Source: Bacteroidota bacterium (GTDB lineage: Bacteria; Bacteroidota; Bacteroidia; Flavobacteriales; Flavobacteriaceae). Taken from it: a stretch of 48,281 nucleotides of DNA. The stretch covers positions 1 through 48,281 of the forward strand of contig JAEYTL010000013.1 of assembly GCA_023434025.1 (NCBI GenBank). The letters run 5' to 3'. The notes beneath the pieces were generated by a model. The model had not been told where the DNA came from, ran no database searches, and saw nothing but the letters and a program-made list of their open reading frames with translations. A program made the position numbers and the translations under genes. Shown piece after piece: positions 15,301 through 22,375 of the stretch (positions are counted from its first letter, which is position 1; each line of letters begins with the position of its first letter).

Positions 15301-18094
15301 TGTTTTTGGATTAACAGCAGAAACTGAATATTGTTTCTATGCTAAAGCACGGAATGAAGATGGAGATGTTCGTTTTACACCTGCTCAAACATTATTCCCA
15401 ACACAAGAGTTCAACAGCAATGTGCTAACTACAGGAACCGGAGCTTCAACTTGGTTTGCACCAAATTCAAATCCACCATTTGTATACAGCACAGGCGGTT
15501 GCAATGGCGGACGTGTGGGCTATGCTAATAACACAACAGCAACTTGGGGTAACTTTCTAAGAATTCCAGCACAAAACTTAACGGGCATGACCGAAGTAAC
15601 ACTTGGGTTTACTTTGTCAAATTCATATAATGCAGCCAACACAACAGGAAATTCTATATATCTTAATTATTGGGATACTGCTTATAGATCAACAAGTGTA
15701 ACAAGTATTAAAATAAATGGTGTACCTTATACAGCTACAGGAACTACAGGAGGAAAAATTAACTTTGACCAAGTACGTGACTGTGCTAACGTAGAGATAA
15801 CATTTTCTTTAAACCAAGCCAATGACTTGAGTCAAGTATTTTTCTATTTCAATGCTGCTAAAGCGAATGTAAATGGCTACTCATTTTACATTGATGATAT
15901 TACTATGGCAAATGGAAATTCATTTAGTTCACCAGATTCAGTATGTTTAACAACTGGTTCGGGTTGCACAGCAGAAATAATAAGTACCACGAACGGATCT
16001 GGCTGTGCAGATATTTTACTGTTGGCAGAAGGAACTTTAAACACCACGGAATTCCGCTGGTATGATGCTGAAATTAACGGCAACTTACTGGAAACAACCA
16101 CTACAGGTGAATGGACGACTCCTGTTTTAACCCAGACTACCACTTACTATGTCAGCTCATACAACGGCGAATGTGAATCAGACCGCGTAGCAGTTACCGC
16201 CACACACACCCCGACCGATGCAGAAATAATCTTTACGGAAGGAGCCGCTGCCTGCGAACCCGGAAATGTTACTTTATGGGCAGAAACAAGCAATGACGGA
16301 ATATATACCATCAACTGGTATGATGAAGAAACCGGAGGAAACTTAGTTCACACAGGATATACCTATACCGTTAATTTAGCTCAATCAACTTCGTTTTATG
16401 TAGCGGCTGTTGATGGTGGCTGTGAGTCTGAACGCATCGAAATAGCAGCGGTCATCAACGCTAAAACCTGGAACGGATCACAAAGTACAGACTGGAACAC
16501 CGCTGCAAACTGGACACCAACCGGGGTTCCTACTGCTGCTCATTGTGTTGTAATTCCGGATGTTACCAATGCCCCGGTTATTTCCGGCGGAAATGAAGGT
16601 TTTGCAAAATCCCTTACTCTGCTCGAAAATGCTTCCTTATTGGTAGAAAGCAATGCAACCATAACCGTAACCGAAAATGTCACATTGGCTATTGACGAGA
16701 TAACCGGAGAAACAGCGGCTGATTTTACTCTGGAAAACAACGGTTACCTGGTACAAACACAAAACACTTCGTCAAACAACAATAATGGTAAAATAACCGT
16801 AAACAAAAGCAGTACCCCGATGTTCCGTTTGGAAGCAACCGGATGGGCTTCCCCTGTTGAAGACCAAAAGCTTTATGATTTTGCCGTAGGAACTGTTTTT
16901 GGAAGGGTTTACTATTATGACGAAACGACAAATACCTTCTCAACAAACGGAATCACATCAGAGTCAGTATTTGAGCCGGGTCAGGGATATTCTGTACGGG
17001 CTCCGAATACCTTTAATCCATATACCGAGTCGGCCACGCCTACTGTTTTTGAAGGATTATTTTACGGAAAACCAAACAACGGAGATATCAGCATTAACGT
17101 TACAGCTAATAATTTAGGATATAACTATGTTGGAAACCCCTACCCGTCTCCGATTGATGCCGCTGAATTTTTATCCAGCAACAGCAATGTAGCATCACTA
17201 TATTTCTGGACACATGAGGCTCCGCCGATCGGAGGTGTTTATATGGCGAATAACTATGCTTCATTTACCAGTATGGGAGGCACAATGGCTGCTGCAGGAG
17301 GTGAAGAGCCTGATGGCATTATCCAGGTCGGACAGGGTTTTGTTGTAAAAACATCACAACAATACTTACTGCAGTTTACAAATGATTTACGTATCCCGAA
17401 CAGTAACGGTCAGTTTTTCCGGAACAACACTGAAAAGCACCGTATGTGGCTTAATCTTTCTGACAACACAACCAATTATAATCAGATTTTAGTCGGCTAT
17501 GTTGAAAATGCCTCCATGGATGCCGATCATCAGATTGATGCCAAAATGTTCGGCTATTCCGGAAATGCGATCTACAGTTTGATTGAAAATGAAAGATATG
17601 TTATCCAGGGCCGAAGCCTTCCTTTTGACAATAACGATATTGTACCTATCGGATTTAAAGCGACCAATACCGGAAATTTCACCATCAGCATCAGCAAAAA
17701 AGACGGTTTGTTTGAAAATGAACAGCTTATTTATTTAAAAGATTTAGCTTTAAACATTACACACAACCTCAGCGAATCAGCGTATAGCTTTTTAACCGAG
17801 GCCGGTACTTTTGAAAACCGGTTTGAAATCGTGTATCAAAACGAACCGCTGTCAGTCAATCAACCCGGCACAAACAGCAACGACTGGATTGTTTATAAAG
17901 ATATGAACAATCAAACCCTTACAATTGAATCAAAAGGCTTTGAAATTAATGAAGTGGAGATTTTTGACTTAACCGGCAGGTTATTACTGAATAAGAAAAA
18001 TATAAATGCCGGTTCATTTACCTGTCAGAATAATTTTGCCGATCAGGTTTTGTTGGTAAAACTTAACAAAACACTTATTAAAAAAATATTGTAA
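12329..18094 (+). CDS. giant multidomain T9SS type A exported protein, 1921 aa
   Basis: An adhesin-like exported protein. Signal peptide to about residue 21 (TITNAQ). Then come a jelly-roll-like region (about 22-245, FIVDDIIVRG), an InlB/Flg_new-like repeat (about 246-325, ending TWNWVSQ), fibronectin- and carbohydrate-binding-like modules (for example NNGSFESGITGWT at about 485), and three Ig-like modules (about 744-830, 1210-1294 and 1294-1377) each with a 'W-Y/T-T-T-Y-Y-V-x-x-x-x-x-x-C-E-S' signature. A WNGSQSTDWNTAANWTPTGVP module begins at about 1380, followed by a YNYVGNPYPSPID segment at about 1590. The last 80 residues resemble a type A sorting domain (VEIFDLTGRLLLNKK ... ending KKIL). 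Base use differs between the first two thirds and the last third. Confidence 0.85.
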   Translation: MKNLYSYILGLFCLIQTITNAQTVIYQQNFDGNNGNYSNTIVSQAGTNGWVASSTAAQYGNYRHVWNFSNVTNGGNANVLPISGRSLGMGFYNGNNPNVTNQFFRTWDGTTCNAIPTTTRWAHVGLSTVGYENITVEFKWRCLGEVDGGIVYDYGTINTSIDGGSTWLMDQTGGQGGTTGAHGTFTGGLYYGNSGVQTTTLTLPATRNNQANFRLAFRMVVDECYGTGGGFIVDDIIVRGTPLATDRTLTVAGAYTGATYANGPHVLANNASVTATAGTRPGFSVSGWTGTGSVPATGSTGSTTFTISQNSSITWNWVSQTETGAPVFFNKGGSEQLTFNNSRLNDDTPTFRLSHAINPATNYQINIQDNATFSGGGQTFTQTFNGTFAQNTEANFAMTNTAGQLISGKTYYVRARTSGDSGNSYSAWSTALYSFTYESTAALAHWFQTTQAQLATSTTSGVTANATNSLELTSSGGNVINNGSFESGITGWTVTRPGTWYTVASEPYGNSDGTNALNIYNNNPGSFGYLSGDAAGAYQTVNLTGVNNISFTGGYEATTGSALIVQCRVYVSETTQTGATAGTLIHTWTPSAVVSMGNVFNIDISSYGFTGNKLLKFIFYVTSQEITFNERYLYIDNVQALASPSGTATSTAFELASVYGATNYDKIEWNQTLNGGAVAMKLQSSANGTTWADVAGYTSITYTGDGLKTHDISGITATAYLRAVATLSGATGVLMNDWALYAKEPCEAMITLATPAENSICANTSTTITAVANNPTNEIRWYSVETGGSILQTGDTFITPNLTATTTYYVSAFDGTCESDVRTAVIINVNQVPSSVTVAIGTPANGATHNIAVSYPAIAGATQYQIDYSWDNAIWNVGGFSTTTTYNLNLNDNPNRQVFVRVKRYDNGGLPDCFAYATPIYTAADTPNVLVLSNPTGTSIQVTIQAETPVANPAITTYSLYNETLGLYVQADGSLAATEVFQTKAAWGTITVFGLTAETEYCFYAKARNEDGDVRFTPAQTLFPTQEFNSNVLTTGTGASTWFAPNSNPPFVYSTGGCNGGRVGYANNTTATWGNFLRIPAQNLTGMTEVTLGFTLSNSYNAANTTGNSIYLNYWDTAYRSTSVTSIKINGVPYTATGTTGGKINFDQVRDCANVEITFSLNQANDLSQVFFYFNAAKANVNGYSFYIDDITMANGNSFSSPDSVCLTTGSGCTAEIISTTNGSGCADILLLAEGTLNTTEFRWYDAEINGNLLETTTTGEWTTPVLTQTTTYYVSSYNGECESDRVAVTATHTPTDAEIIFTEGAAACEPGNVTLWAETSNDGIYTINWYDEETGGNLVHTGYTYTVNLAQSTSFYVAAVDGGCESERIEIAAVINAKTWNGSQSTDWNTAANWTPTGVPTAAHCVVIPDVTNAPVISGGNEGFAKSLTLLENASLLVESNATITVTENVTLAIDEITGETAADFTLENNGYLVQTQNTSSNNNNGKITVNKSSTPMFRLEATGWASPVEDQKLYDFAVGTVFGRVYYYDETTNTFSTNGITSESVFEPGQGYSVRAPNTFNPYTESATPTVFEGLFYGKPNNGDISINVTANNLGYNYVGNPYPSPIDAAEFLSSNSNVASLYFWTHEAPPIGGVYMANNYASFTSMGGTMAAAGGEEPDGIIQVGQGFVVKTSQQYLLQFTNDLRIPNSNGQFFRNNTEKHRMWLNLSDNTTNYNQILVGYVENASMDADHQIDAKMFGYSGNAIYSLIENERYVIQGRSLPFDNNDIVPIGFKATNTGNFTISISKKDGLFENEQLIYLKDLALNITHNLSESAYSFLTEAGTFENRFEIVYQNEPLSVNQPGTNSNDWIVYKDMNNQTLTIESKGFEINEVEIFDLTGRLLLNKKNINAGSFTCQNNFADQVLLVKLNKTLIKKIL

Positions 18095-18110
18095 CTTTGT
18101 GATATGTGAT

Positions 18111-18139
18111 ATAATCCGGTGTTTTACACACCGGATTAT
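18111..18139 (+). terminator. strong hairpin between the giant protein gene and the small membrane gene
   Basis: ATAATCCGGTG (18111-18121) is the perfect complement of 18129-18139 with a 7-base loop (TTTTACA). No clean T-run follows, so it may be a terminator, an attenuator or a 5' leader structure. TAACTTTG at 18092-18099, overlapping the stop codon, matches a -7 element and could start a separate transcript just ahead of the hairpin. Confidence 0.6.
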
Positions 18140-18171
18140 TCAATAACAGAATTTCCAAAAAACCAAATACC

Positions 18172-18390
18172 ATGAAAAACAAAACTATCCGTAACTGGAT
18201 GTTAACATTATTTATTTTAAGCTACCCCATCACCTTGTTCGCAGATGATGACATTGACCCACATCCCAGTGATGACGATCCGCTTCCGGGTGCCCCTATT
18301 GACACAGCATTGATTTATTTGATAATAATCGGATTACTTTTTGCTTTTTTTGTTATTCAGCAAAGAAAACAATTAAAAAAAAGTAATTGA
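18172..18390 (+). CDS. small exported protein with PID-CTERM-like sorting tail
   Basis: A 72-residue protein with a signal peptide (to about LFA, residue 24), a short mature part rich in Asp and Pro (DDDIDPHPSDDDPLPGAPID), one hydrophobic segment (about residues 45-62) and a basic tail ending RKQLKK. The tripartite ending, a short motif around P-I-D, then a membrane helix, then Lys/Arg, resembles the PID-CTERM protein-sorting domain described for Bacteroidota and thought to be handled by an exosortase-like enzyme. No such enzyme is in the window. A plain small single-pass membrane protein is the alternative. It lies 77 bases after the giant T9SS protein, separated by a hairpin. Confidence 0.68.
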   Translation: MKNKTIRNWMLTLFILSYPITLFADDDIDPHPSDDDPLPGAPIDTALIYLIIIGLLFAFFVIQQRKQLKKSN

Positions 18391-18560
18391 AAACCGGCAA
18401 TTATTGCCTGACCTTTCAAACTGTTTTTTTGCTTATTTACAAAATTAAGCAGTCCTGAACCTGTTTATCATCTTATCGTTATAAATGGAGTGACTCCAAA
18501 CCGTTATAAACCGCAATACCAAAAAAAGTCAAATACGGTAGTTCGAAAAAAAATAAATAG

Positions 18561-18568
18561 TACTTTTG
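18561..18568 (+). promoter_or_regulatory. -7 promoter element for fabD
   Basis: TACTTTTG matches TAnnTTTG. At the -33 distance only GTTCG (18541-18545) is seen, a near match to TTG. The ATG lies 51 bases downstream. Confidence 0.55.
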
Positions 18569-18619
18569 CTTTACTAATCTTCAGCACGAGATCGTGTTGA
18601 AACAAATTAAGCATTAAAA

Positions 18620-19492
18620 ATGAAAGCATATGTTTTTCCGGGACAGGGTGCTCAGTTTACCGGGATGGGCAAAGAACTATATGAAAACTCGGCAGATGCC
18701 AAAGCATTATTCGAAAAAGCCAATGAAATATTGGGGTTCAGAATTACAGACATCATGTTTGAAGGTTCTGCAGAACAGTTGAAAGAAACCAAAGTAACGC
18801 AACCTGCGGTATTTTTGCATTCGGTTATTTTAGCCAAAACCTTACCGGGTTTTAAACCGGATATGGTGGCAGGGCATTCATTGGGTGAATTCTCAGCGTT
18901 GGTTGCCAATGGGACTTTGTCGTTTGAGGACGGTTTAAAACTGGTTGCCAAACGTGCATCAGCGATGCAAAAAGCATGTGAGATAACCCCTTCTACAATG
19001 GCTGCTGTTTTAAATCTGGAAGACAAAATTGTAGAAGATATTTGTGCTTCGATTGATGGCATAGTAGTAGCCGCCAATTATAATTGTCCGGGACAATTGG
19101 TTATTTCAGGCGAATACAAAGCAGTGGAACTGGCTTGTGAAAAAATGAAAGAAGCCGGAGCAAAACGAGCTTTGATCCTGCCGGTCGGAGGAGCTTTTCA
19201 TTCGCCAATGATGGAACCGGCTCGGGAAGAATTGGCTGCCGCAATTGAATCGGCGATATTTTCCACACCTGTTTGCCCGGTGTATCAAAATGTAACAGCA
19301 AGTGCTGTTTCGGATGCCGAAGAAATTAAAAAAAATTTAATCATTCAACTAACCGCCCCCGTAAAATGGACACAATCCGTTCAACAGATGATTGCCGACG
19401 GAGCCACCAGTTTTACAGAGGTTGGCCCCGGAAAAGTGTTGGTTGGATTAGTGAATAAAATTAACAGAGAAGTGGAAACTATTTCAGCATAA
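18620..19492 (+). CDS. fabD: malonyl-CoA:ACP transacylase FabD
   Basis: A 290-residue acyltransferase of normal FabD length. It moves the malonyl group from CoA to acyl carrier protein, supplying the extender unit for fatty acid synthesis in the cytoplasm. The nucleophile elbow is GHSLGE with Ser87; the QPAVFLHSV segment and GGAFHSPMM (the catalytic His, about residue 194) are in the expected order. The start MKAYVFPGQGAQ is the canonical beginning of the family. It has its own promoter element and is followed by a small lipoprotein gene after 48 bases; it is not next to other fab genes here. Confidence 0.96.
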   Translation: MKAYVFPGQGAQFTGMGKELYENSADAKALFEKANEILGFRITDIMFEGSAEQLKETKVTQPAVFLHSVILAKTLPGFKPDMVAGHSLGEFSALVANGTLSFEDGLKLVAKRASAMQKACEITPSTMAAVLNLEDKIVEDICASIDGIVVAANYNCPGQLVISGEYKAVELACEKMKEAGAKRALILPVGGAFHSPMMEPAREELAAAIESAIFSTPVCPVYQNVTASAVSDAEEIKKNLIIQLTAPVKWTQSVQQMIADGATSFTEVGPGKVLVGLVNKINREVETISA

Positions 19493-19540
19493 TTATGATT
19501 TGGCACTTAATTTGATAAAAAAAATTATTAACTTTAAAAC

Positions 19541-19810
19541 ATGAACAAAATGAAAAAAACACTTTTAGGATTAGTATTGATGGGAGCTTTATTTGTTGTT
19601 TCCTGTAAAGAAAAAACAACAGAAGAAAAAGTAGAAGATGCCGTTGAATCTGTTGGCAACGACATTGAAAACACAGCTGAAGAGGCTGGAGACGCTATTG
19701 AAAATGCGGCTGATAAAACCGGAGAGGCTCTTGAGAATGCAGCTAATAAAACAGAAGAGGCTGTTGAAAAAGCGGCTGACAAAACAGAAGAAGCGTTAAA
19801 AAAAGACTAA
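19541..19810 (+). CDS. small acidic lipoprotein with helical repeats
   Basis: An 89-residue lipoprotein with lipobox FVVSC and mature start CKEK. The remainder is an amphipathic Ala/Glu/Lys helix built of 11-residue-like repeats (AEEAGDAIENAADKTGEALENAANKTEEA...), similar to LEA-like or YtxH-like stress proteins. The location is an envelope membrane facing the periplasm or surface; function unknown, possibly desiccation or membrane protection. It shares the N-terminal plan KK...VVSCKEK with the lipoprotein at 27736. A second ATG at 19550 (MKKTLLG) may be the real start. A perfect terminator follows. Confidence 0.85.
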   Translation: MNKMKKTLLGLVLMGALFVVSCKEKTTEEKVEDAVESVGNDIENTAEEAGDAIENAADKTGEALENAANKTEEAVEKAADKTEEALKKD

Positions 19811-19828
19811 TTATCAAGTTTCTGAATC

Positions 19829-19866
19829 AAAAAGAATCCTCACTTTTACAGTGAGGATTCTTTTTA
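19829..19866. terminator. bidirectional terminator
   Basis: AAAAAGAATCCTCAC (19829-19843) pairs perfectly with 19851-19865 around a TTTTACA loop, with A and T runs on both sides. It serves the lipoprotein on the plus strand and the toxin gene on the minus strand. Confidence 0.92.
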
Positions 19867-20193
19867 TTTTAAATTATTTGCTAATGGAGAATGATTGTTT
19901 AAAATTCCGGTAACTAAAATTTTGTTTTTTTGTTTTTCAAAAAAAATAAACCATGTTGTTCGGGAATTTGATTTGTAGAAAATATATTTTTTTCCAAGAA
20001 ATTTAATTGAGATTGGTGTTAATTTATATACTCCAACTTTTAAACTATTTTCTATTGATTCGTAAATTTTAGAAACATATTCCTCAGCTGTTTCGATGAA
20101 TCCAAAATATTCTTCTTTGTATAAAACAATAACTAAATCATTGAGATAAGCAATTACAGGAGGAGAAATAATAATCTCTATTTTCCCCACCAT
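19864..20193 (-). CDS. RelE/ParE-type toxin of a toxin-antitoxin pair
   Basis: A 109-residue protein with the small alpha-beta layout of the RelE/ParE toxin superfamily: an N-terminal strand (KIEIIISPPVIAYL), two helices (LNDLVIVLYK; TAEEYVSKIYESIENSL) and C-terminal strands (KFLGKKYIFYKSNSRTTWFIFFEKQKNKILVTGILNNHS). The 'RTTWFIFFEK...ILVTGILNN' ending is the most typical part. RelE members cut mRNA on the ribosome and ParE members poison gyrase; which applies here cannot be decided. The ATG at 20193 lies inside the end of the upstream antitoxin gene (16-base overlap), the usual antitoxin-first arrangement. Confidence 0.78.
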   Translation of the reverse strand: MVGKIEIIISPPVIAYLNDLVIVLYKEEYFGFIETAEEYVSKIYESIENSLKVGVYKLTPISIKFLGKKYIFYKSNSRTTWFIFFEKQKNKILVTGILNNHSPLANNLK

Positions 20194-20357
20194 TCTCGTA
20201 TTTTTTTAATCGATAATGCTTTGGCTTCTTCTACAGTATATCCTCTCTGAAACTCTTTATCAAAATTAAAATCTTCACCAATTCCTTGCGGTTTGATTTT
20301 TTCATATAGGGAAGCTGGTTCTTGAACCGTGTCTTTTTTTGGCTTTTTATCTTTCAT
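20178..20357 (-). CDS. antitoxin partner, 59 aa
   Basis: A short gene beginning MKDKKPKKDTVQEPASLYEK and ending KKIREWWGK, read on the minus strand from ATG at 20357 to TAG at 20178-20180. It is strongly basic at the start, with a central 'FDKEFQRGYTVEEAKALSI' helix typical of small antitoxins that travel with RelE/ParE toxins in Bacteroidota. Its last codons overlap the toxin ATG by 16 bases, which couples translation. By analogy it binds and neutralises the toxin and may repress the promoter. No clear ribbon-helix-helix or helix-turn-helix was recognised. A full promoter lies just upstream. Confidence 0.75.
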   Translation of the reverse strand: MKDKKPKKDTVQEPASLYEKIKPQGIGEDFNFDKEFQRGYTVEEAKALSIKKIREWWGK

Positions 20358-20374
20358 ACTGCTTTGATTTTAAA

Positions 20375-20403
20375 CAAATTTAATAAAAAAAGCTTGAAAT
20401 CAA
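20375..20403 (-). promoter_or_regulatory. promoter of the toxin-antitoxin operon
   Basis: On the minus strand TTG (20401-20403), an 18-base spacer and TAAATTTG (20375-20382) form a complete Bacteroidota promoter, 17 bases ahead of the antitoxin ATG. Confidence 0.72.
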
Positions 20404-20404
20404 G

Positions 20405-20445
20405 TTAAAAAAAAGGAGCTTGATTATAAAATCAGCTCCTTTGTC
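20405..20445 (-). terminator. terminator of the surface lipoprotein gene
   Basis: On the minus strand AAAGGAGCTGAT and ATCAAGCTCCTTT (20412-20442) form a stem with one bulge, followed by a run of T. It abuts the toxin-antitoxin promoter. Confidence 0.8.
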
Positions 20446-20474
20446 TATTGTTGTTTAATAAAAACCATAAACCT

Positions 20475-21194
20475 TTACGGTAAATACTCATATAAAACGC
20501 TATATTGATCAACATAGCCATCGTCATTAATTACAACTGTTGATGATATTGGATATTTGTCTGCACCATAATTATAACTTACTTCTACCCTTCCAACTTC
20601 AACGTTATCCTCATCTTTTATGATCGCTCGGTAAGGATTATTTACCGGCAATAATAATTTTGCCATGATAATTTCTGGAGAAGATGGTGCCATCCCAAAA
20701 TTTAATTGAGTACTATTTAAAACATCTATGATACCTGCAGCATCAAGTGTGTGATAAAATGTAAAAGGCTTATCGTCATAAGAAATGGTAGCAGTATAAA
20801 CATACCTTTCTCCAGACCAATAATCATCTTCATATAATTCTAAAACTGTTGGATTTCCGTTTGAATCATACTGTAAAATATCTCCAATTTCATAAGCATC
20901 ATAAATAGTTGAGATTACTTCACTTGTAAATAGATTATCTCCACCACCTGATATCTTTTCGAGACTACCATCACTTTTGTAGGTAAAATATTTAATCTGT
21001 TCACCATCTGATGCAGTAAGCACTTTTTTATTTGTGTCATAAGTGACAGTTGAAACATTAGAATCACCGTTTCCAGTTGTTGTGGTTTTTGTAACGTATT
21101 TTTTATCTACGTTACCATTAGCATTCTCAAAACCATCATCGCTACTGCATGAAATCAAAAAGGAGGCAAATACAAAAACAATTAATTTTTTCAT
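20475..21194 (-). CDS. surface-type lipoprotein, 239 aa
   Basis: The signal MKKLIVFVFASFLISC gives a lipobox with Cys16, followed at once by SSDDGFE. Acidic residues directly after SS match the lipoprotein export signal worked out for flavobacteria, so the protein is probably carried to the outside of the outer membrane. The mature part has repeated 'Y-x-Y/T-x-x-G' strands (KYFTYKSDGSLEKISGG; LQYDSNGNPTVLELYED), resembling DUF4595/YD-type beta proteins. It is a common kind of orphan lipoprotein in Bacteroidota and I cannot give a function. It has its own terminator; a near-match -7 element (GATATTTG) lies upstream. Confidence 0.82.
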   Translation of the reverse strand: MKKLIVFVFASFLISCSSDDGFENANGNVDKKYVTKTTTTGNGDSNVSTVTYDTNKKVLTASDGEQIKYFTYKSDGSLEKISGGGDNLFTSEVISTIYDAYEIGDILQYDSNGNPTVLELYEDDYWSGERYVYTATISYDDKPFTFYHTLDAAGIIDVLNSTQLNFGMAPSSPEIIMAKLLLPVNNPYRAIIKDEDNVEVGRVEVSYNYGADKYPISSTVVINDDGYVDQYSVLYEYLP

Positions 21195-21269
21195 TATTAA
21201 AATAATTTTATGTTAAAAAAGCAAATATCAATTAATATTTTTAAATCTAAAAACAAACATCATATTTTT

Positions 21270-21306
21270 TTTACAAAAAAAGTCTAAATTTTACTTTAGA
21301 CTTTTG
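21270..21306 (-). terminator. terminator after galE
   Basis: AAAAGTCTAAA (21277-21287) pairs with TTTAGACTTTT (21295-21305). Read on the minus strand it is followed by a T-run, ending the DegT-galE unit. Confidence 0.85.
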
Positions 21307-21327
21307 GTGGTTTTATTTTTAAAAAAC

Positions 21328-22341
21328 TTAACTTCTAATTTTCTGTTCCCATTTCCAAGCACTCGCCAAACTTTCTTCTAATGTTGATTGTGCTTTCCAG
21401 CCTAGAACATTATTTGCTTTATCGGTGTTAGCATAAGCCGATGTTATATCGCCTTCTCTCCTACCTACAATTTTGTATGGTAATTTTTTTCCTGAAACTT
21501 TTTCAAAAGCAGTAATTACTTCCAAAACTGAACTTCCGGTTCCGGTTCCAAGATTGAACGTTTCTATTTTTGATATATTTTTCTTTTCGATTAATCGCTG
21601 CAAGGCAACTACGTGAGCTTTTGCCAAGTCGACAACGTGAATATAATCTCGAATGGCTGTACCGTCTGGCGTAGGATAATCATCTCCATAAACCGATAAT
21701 TCATTGCGTAAGCCAATTCCGGTCTGAGTGATAAACGGCACTAAATTTTGCGGAACTCCGATAGGCAATTCTCCTATCTCTGCTGTCGGGTGAGCCCCGA
21801 TCGGATTAAAATACCGCAATAAAATTGATTTGATGTTGGAGACTTTTGCTACATCAGTAATAATTTCTTCGCCAATCTGTTTGGTATTTCCATAAGGCGA
21901 CATGGCCGGTTGAACAGAAGCATCTTCGGTTATTGGCATCTTTTCAGCCTGACCATAGACAGTGCAGGACGAACTGAAAATAAAATTCGCTTCCGGTTTC
22001 TGTTGTAATTCCTGTAAAATATACACCAATGTGTTGATATTATTCTCATAATACAGCAACGGATTTTCTACACTTTCGCCTACTGCTTTTGAAGCCGCAA
22101 AATGTATTACGCCCGTAACATCATGATGCTTTTTAAAAAAATGTTGCACTGCCGTTTTATCCCGTAAATCCATTTGCTCAAAAAGCGGTTTCTTTCCGGT
22201 TATATTGGCAATGCGATCTAAAACCTCCAGAGAAGAATTGGACAGATTATCAATAATAACGGGTTCAAAACCTACATTCTGTAATTCTACAACAGTGTGA
22301 GAACCAATAAATCCAAGGCCTCCGGTCACTAATACTTTCAT
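21328..22341 (-). CDS. galE: UDP-glucose 4-epimerase GalE
   Basis: A 337-residue short-chain dehydrogenase/reductase that interconverts UDP-glucose and UDP-galactose with tightly bound NAD. It shows the NAD loop GGLGFIGSH near the start, the FSSSCTVYG strand with the catalytic Ser/Thr, and the YxxxK pair in SPYGNTKQIGEE. The ATG at 22341 is chosen because the frame upstream offers only TTG (22350). It follows the DegT aminotransferase gene by 34 bases and is probably in the same transcript. The setting suggests supply of galactose-type sugars for LPS or glycans. Confidence 0.95.
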   Translation of the reverse strand: MKVLVTGGLGFIGSHTVVELQNVGFEPVIIDNLSNSSLEVLDRIANITGKKPLFEQMDLRDKTAVQHFFKKHHDVTGVIHFAASKAVGESVENPLLYYENNINTLVYILQELQQKPEANFIFSSSCTVYGQAEKMPITEDASVQPAMSPYGNTKQIGEEIITDVAKVSNIKSILLRYFNPIGAHPTAEIGELPIGVPQNLVPFITQTGIGLRNELSVYGDDYPTPDGTAIRDYIHVVDLAKAHVVALQRLIEKKNISKIETFNLGTGTGSSVLEVITAFEKVSGKKLPYKIVGRREGDITSAYANTDKANNVLGWKAQSTLEESLASAWKWEQKIRS

Positions 22342-22375
22342 TTTCTGCAATAAGTTAAAGGTTAAGGGAATTGAT

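Noticed and set aside
18172..18390. Small gene as a truncated remnant of a larger protein
   Set aside because: It has a complete signal peptide, body, membrane helix and basic tail and normal spacing, so it looks intact.
22342..22350. Longer GalE starting at 22350
   Set aside because: The codon is TTG, while an ATG lies three codons later in the normal place before the NAD-binding loop.
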